Part shown: positions 22,335-24,824 of the stretch, piece by piece
Numbering within the stretch: the stretch's first letter is position 1
How the letters are laid out: each line of letters starts with the position of its first letter
NCBI GenBank assembly: GCA_004555425.1
Contig: SFID01000015.1
Span: forward strand, 1-24,824
Direction of reading: 5' to 3'
DNA length: 24,824 nucleotides
Origin: Bacteroidales bacterium
GTDB lineage: Bacteria; Bacteroidota; Bacteroidia; Bacteroidales; Bacteroidaceae
The notes under the pieces: model-generated
What the model saw: only the letters and a program-made list of their open reading frames with translations
Databases searched by the model: none
What the model was told of the DNA's origin: nothing
Translations under genes and position numbers: made by a program

Positions 22335-23498
22335 CTAGAAAACTTCGACGTAGGAAGCCAGGCGTTTGGCCTTGTCGCGCAGGTCGTTGAGGTCGGCATC
22401 CAGCGGACCGTTGCAGACGACCACACCCATGCGACGGTTGACGCGCGTGGTGGGTTTGCCGAAGATTCTCACGTCGGCATCCTCCTCGCAAGTGCGCTCC
22501 AAACCGCGATATTGGGGTTGCTCCTCGCTGGCAATGGGCGAGAGAATAACTGCGCTGGCACCCTTGCGCATTTGCTTGATACAGGGGATGGGCAGACCCA
22601 CGGCTGCACGCAGGTGGAGTTCAAACTCATTGAAATTCTGCGTACCGGCGAGCGTCACCATGCCTGTGTCGTGCGGACGCGGGGAGAGTTCGCTGAAATA
22701 GACGCCGTTCTCGTGGCTCAGGAAGAACTCTACGCCCCAGATACCGGCACCCGTAAGTGCTTCAGTCACAGCAGCAGCCATGCGTTGTGCTTCGGCCAGA
22801 TGCTCGGGCGAGATGGGCGCGGGCTGGAAACTCTCGCGGTAGTCGCCGCCCTTCTGCACATGGCCAATGGGCGGGCAGAAGAGAGTCGGTCCGTCCTTCT
22901 GTGTGACCGTCAAGAGGGTGATTTCGCTGTCGAAATGGATAAATTCTTCGATAATCAGTTCCTTGATGTCGCCGCGGCTGCCGCTCAGACCATATTCCCA
23001 GGCGTGGGGCAGGTCCTCGGCCGTCTTGACGAGCGACTGTCCCTTGCCCGATGACGACATCAGCGGCTTCACCACGCAGGGGAAACCGATTTCGCGCGCC
23101 GCTGCCTCCAGTTCTTCGTAGGTCGTGGCATAGAAATACTTGGCCGTCTTGAGGCCAAGTTCCTTGGCCGCCAGGTCGCGGATGGCCTTGCGGTTCATGG
23201 TGAAATTCACGGCGCGAGCGGAGGGCGTCACTTGTATGCCTTGCTCCTCGAAGCCGTAAAGTTTCTCGGTGCGAATGGCCTCAATTTCAGGCACTATGAT
23301 GTCGGGGCGATGCTTGGCTACAGCGGCCTCAAGGGCATCGCCATCCAGCATGTGAAACACTTCAAACTCATCGGCCACCTGCATGGCAGGCGCACCGGGA
23401 TAGGCATCGCAAGCGATGACGTGCATGCCCAGACGCTGGGCGGCAATGGTAAATTCCTTGCCCAGTTCGCCAGAGCCTAAAAGAAGGATTTTCTTCAT
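22335..23498 (-). CDS. purT: Formate-dependent phosphoribosylglycinamide formyltransferase
   Basis: PurT makes formyl-GAR from GAR, formate and ATP in de novo purine synthesis, without folate. The 387-aa protein is an ATP-grasp enzyme. The start is MKKILLLGSGELGKEF, followed by MLDGDALEAAV and IVPEIEAIRTEKL. The ATP-binding core has FPCVVKPLMSSSGKGQS, then EFIHFDSEITLLTV and GHVQKGGDYRESFQP. The metal/substrate site is GVEFFLSHENGVYFSELSPRPHDTGMVTL, and RIFGKP lies near the C-terminus. Length and motifs match E. coli PurT. ATG 23498 was chosen because the family N-terminus begins there; the frame stays open upstream to an ATG at 23591 but that 31-residue tail is not family-like. A structured leader lies upstream and a terminator downstream, so it is probably monocistronic. 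Confidence 0.96.
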   Translation of the reverse strand: MKKILLLGSGELGKEFTIAAQRLGMHVIACDAYPGAPAMQVADEFEVFHMLDGDALEAAVAKHRPDIIVPEIEAIRTEKLYGFEEQGIQVTPSARAVNFTMNRKAIRDLAAKELGLKTAKYFYATTYEELEAAAREIGFPCVVKPLMSSSGKGQSLVKTAEDLPHAWEYGLSGSRGDIKELIIEEFIHFDSEITLLTVTQKDGPTLFCPPIGHVQKGGDYRESFQPAPISPEHLAEAQRMAAAVTEALTGAGIWGVEFFLSHENGVYFSELSPRPHDTGMVTLAGTQNFNEFELHLRAAVGLPIPCIKQMRKGASAVILSPIASEEQPQYRGLERTCEEDADVRIFGKPTTRVNRRMGVVVCNGPLDADLNDLRDKAKRLASYVEVF

Positions 23499-23589
23499 AT
23501 TATCGGTAGATTCTAGAAATTCAGAGGGTGGGAGAGGGAAGCAAAGGGGAATGACAACGGCCCTTTTCGCTCTATCCTCGAAGAAATGC

Positions 23590-23636
23590 AAAAGGTCTGT
23601 GGCCAGCCTGTCGTGGGACAGACGGTGCTACAGACC
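23590..23636 (-). promoter_or_regulatory. Hairpin at the 5' end of the purT leader, possible attenuator
   Basis: On the minus strand GGTCTGT pairs with ACAGACC (outer stem, 23594-23636), with an inner CTGTC/GACAG stem, and is followed by TTTT. It begins just after the putative -7 box, so it would form at the very start of the purT mRNA, about 95 bases before the start codon. It does not resemble the ZTP or purine riboswitch that I know. Confidence 0.45.
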
Positions 23637-23639
23637 ATG

Positions 23640-23647
23640 CAAAGTTA
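23640..23647 (-). promoter_or_regulatory. Putative -7 box of purT
   Basis: TAACTTTG on the minus strand fits TAnnTTTG, about 140 bases before the purT ATG. A matching -33 TTTG is not evident. Confidence 0.5.
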
Positions 23648-23688
23648 ATGATTTTTACTGAGGCGAGCGCTTTGTAGATTCAAGAAAT

Positions 23689-23841
23689 CTAGCAACTCGT
23701 TTTTGAGTGAGTCCCTTGAAGGGCCAAACACATTGCCATCTCGGTGGTGATGCCCAGTTCTGGGCGGTAGGTGCGTGCCAGACGCTGTAGAAATTCAATG
23801 GTTTTGGTCTTAGGGTGAGTGGGAGGAGTAGAATGCTTCAT
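23689..23841 (-). CDS. Small hypothetical protein, 50 aa
   Basis: ATG at 23841 opens MKHSTPPTHPKTKTIEFLQR, followed by LARTYRPELGITTEM, and stops with TAG at 23689-23691. The N-terminus is Pro/Thr/Lys-rich; the middle (TIEFLQRLARTYRPEL) would form a basic amphipathic helix. There is no signal peptide or membrane segment. It lies upstream of purT on the same strand, separated from it by the purT promoter. No promoter of its own is clear. I do not recognise the family; the ordered amino-acid pattern makes it better than a random ORF, but it may be a remnant. Confidence 0.4.
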   Translation of the reverse strand: MKHSTPPTHPKTKTIEFLQRLARTYRPELGITTEMAMCLALQGTHSKTSC

Positions 23842-24300
23842 AGGCAATATTGTTTGTAGACAGGTGCTATCTTTGGCTTGCTATGCTTTGGCGGTTATCG
23901 TGCCGTAGGTGTTTCCCGTGAAGGAGCGTGGCGGGCTACGTGACTGAATGACAATCAAAAACCTACGGTGCAAGGGACGTGAAGACATCCAAGCAGGACT
24001 GAAACCCTACGCTTCATGGATATGAATTTGTGGGACCTTCATGTACATATATTTAACGCGAAATCAGTGCGTTTAGTGTATCAGCGGCCCAATTTTTTTT
24101 CATCTTTACGTACAGATTGTTCGGAAGGGTGGAACGAGGCGTTTTCTTTCCGTTCATTGCAACTCATGCTTTTGCTCTGCAAGGGCGAAAGTTGGGGACG
24201 GACGACCATACCCAGGACGCCGCTTCGCTCTGCCCTGGGCTACGAGCCGGTTGCCCCCTGCAGGGCACGCTGAATAGTGCCCCTAGCCAACAATAAACGA
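23842..24300. other. Gene-free spacer with stem-loops
   Basis: No credible gene is seen in these 459 bases. CCCAGG...CCTGGG (24211-24239) is a stem around an 18-base GC-rich loop, and TGCCC...GGGCA follows at about 24253-24268. This CCCTGGG-type stem-loop block is the kind of intergenic sequence often met in Bacteroidales. An 8-bp inverted pair CCGTAGGT/ACCTACGG lies at 23903 and 23961. Confidence 0.5.
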
Positions 24301-24336
24301 CCTGAGTAGTTACCCGAAATGGTAACTACTCAGGTG
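24300..24336. repeat. 14-bp perfect hairpin, repeated in part at 24554-24577
   Basis: CCTGAGTAGTTACC (24301-24314) and GGTAACTACTCAGG pair around loop CGAAAT. The sequence ACCTGAGTAGTTACCCGAAATG recurs directly at 24556-24577. In addition GGTAACTACTCAGGTGG (24321-24337) and CCACCTGAGTAGTTACC (24554-24570) are inverted and bracket palindromic element copy E. Confidence 0.85.
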
Positions 24337-24364
24337 GATTATTAATTGCAATTTGCGCTGGAAA

Positions 24365-24546
24365 GAAATGTACCGCACCTTGCTTGCAAGGTGTGAGTAT
24401 CATGAAAATGACACACAATAATAGTTACACAATGAGAACAAACCCTGTACTCACACCTTGCTAGCAAGGTGCGGTACATTTCTCACCTCGGCCATACGCC
24501 CAATATCGCTGAGCCACACGTTTTCAAGCAAGGTGCGGTACATTGC
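24365..24546. repeat. Palindromic intergenic element, copy E (three units)
   Basis: Units at 24365-24400 (GAAATGTACCGCACCTTGC-TT-GCAAGGTGTGAGTA) and 24447-24482 (its near-perfect reverse complement, with CTAG in the centre) form an inverted pair. A third unit of the inner type, GAGCCACACG...GCAAGGTGCGGTACATTGC, lies at 24511-24546. The whole is bracketed by 17-bp inverted repeats. Confidence 0.9.
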
Positions 24547-24684
24547 ATTGCAACCACCTGAGTAGTTACCCGAAATGTTAAATACAAACTTTTTTTGCGC
24601 GAAAACTTTTAATATCTTTTATATTTTTGGCCGCGAAAAAATCTCTATATCGTCATCTCGCACACCGATAAAGCCAAGAAAATT

Positions 24685-24726
24685 TCCGCAAAAGCATTTA
24701 GAAAATCCGCAAAAGCATATAGAAAT
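24685..24726. repeat. 21-bp tandem repeat, two copies
   Basis: TCCGCAAAAGCATTTAGAAAA (24685-24705) is followed directly by a copy with three differences (24706-24726). It lies in an AT-rich stretch with no convincing gene. Confidence 0.75.
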
Positions 24727-24761
24727 TCCAACTTCCGATGTATTTCTTCCTTTATAATGGG

Positions 24762-24806
24762 GCAAAAAAAGAGGAAAGAACCCCGTGTTTAGGGCTCTTT
24801 CCTCTT
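24762..24806 (-). terminator. Intrinsic terminator on the minus strand
   Basis: AAGAGGAAAGA (24769-24779) and TCTTTCCTCTT (24796-24806) form an 11-bp stem extended by CCC/GGG. On the minus strand seven T follow (A-run from 24764). It would end a minus-strand transcript coming from beyond the right edge. Confidence 0.8.
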
Positions 24807-24814
24807 CGCTAGTA

Positions 24815-24822
24815 CAAAGATA
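24815..24822 (-). promoter_or_regulatory. Possible -7 box at the window edge
   Basis: TATCTTTG on the minus strand fits TAnnTTTG and lies only 9 bases before the terminator stem. The -33 region is outside the window, so this may be chance. Confidence 0.3.
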
Positions 24823-24824
24823 AT

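Noticed and set aside
23499..23591. 31-residue N-terminal extension of PurT
   Set aside because: The normal PurT start begins at the Met of 23498; the extension is not family-like and lies in the leader region.
23903..23968. 8-bp inverted pair CCGTAGGT/ACCTACGG as ends of a small mobile element
   Set aside because: Too short, no flanking duplication and no second copy in the window.
24016..24273. 85-codon frame in the right spacer
   Set aside because: It runs through the CCCAGG/CCTGGG stem-loop block, has no promoter, and its second half is the typical translation of that non-coding block.
24575..24757. 60-codon frame with PQKH repeats
   Set aside because: It derives from the 21-bp tandem repeat and AT-rich DNA and starts within the repeat of 24556-24577. 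No ribosome site or family likeness.

Overview
The window looks like a chromosome segment of a Bacteroidales bacterium, most likely Prevotellaceae or a close relative (inference). It has GC-rich coding sequence with G/C-rich third positions and AT-rich spacers. Several genes are preceded by the Bacteroidetes sigma-ABfr type -7 box TAnnTTTG, and Shine-Dalgarno sequences are rarely visible. The gene content also fits: a glycine-lipid acyltransferase pair (glsA/glsB), a head-GIN lipoprotein, a TonB-dependent receptor and formate-dependent PurT. No rRNA, CRISPR array, intact transposase or integrase was found.

Layout. Positions 1-1245 hold a tRNA-Lys(TTT) on the minus strand. Its downstream flank is present twice, as 188-bp direct repeats 751 bp apart. 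Between the copies are gene scraps and a 50-codon ORF, which looks like the scar of an integrated element. Positions 1603-7334 hold dxs, trkA, trkH and a head-GIN lipoprotein, all on the plus strand. Positions 7436-9016 hold manA and an AlkD-like helical-repeat protein. Positions 9466-11923 hold a lipoprotein with a Rieske-like C-terminus carrying four Cys, then glsA and glsB. Positions 12371-13450 hold rlmN. Positions 13710-19388 hold pdxA, a sugar/alcohol-phosphate nucleotidyltransferase, an ATP-grasp enzyme, a CDP-alcohol phosphotransferase, a flippase-like membrane protein and a HAD hydrolase. Facing them on the minus strand are a TonB-dependent receptor (19604-21994) and purT (22335-23498). 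The last 1.3 kb is almost gene-free and rich in hairpins.

How the genes may work together. dxs (isoprenoid/thiamine/PLP precursor) and pdxA (PLP) are central metabolism. trkA and trkH form one K+ uptake system. glsA/glsB make N-acyl/O-acyl glycine lipids. The nucleotidyltransferase, ATP-grasp, CDP-alcohol phosphotransferase, flippase-like and HAD set reads as a polar-lipid headgroup pathway: activate a phospho-alcohol, transfer it to a lipid, modify it and translocate it. It is the best candidate here for a poorly described system. A second, inositol-type lipid route in Prevotella has been proposed in the literature, and this cassette could belong to it, but no inositol-phosphate synthase lies in the window.

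The most striking non-coding signal is a family of palindromic elements built from a hairpin unit (TACCGCAC-G/C-TTGC ... GCAA-C/G-GTG). It occurs in five intergenic places as one, two, three or four units, often as nested inverted pairs; one copy holds a perfect 39-bp inverted repeat. Other repeats are a 4 x 22-bp GC-rich array before the four-Cys lipoprotein, a degenerate hairpin array after rlmN, and recurrent TATTATATATA-like islands ahead of several genes.
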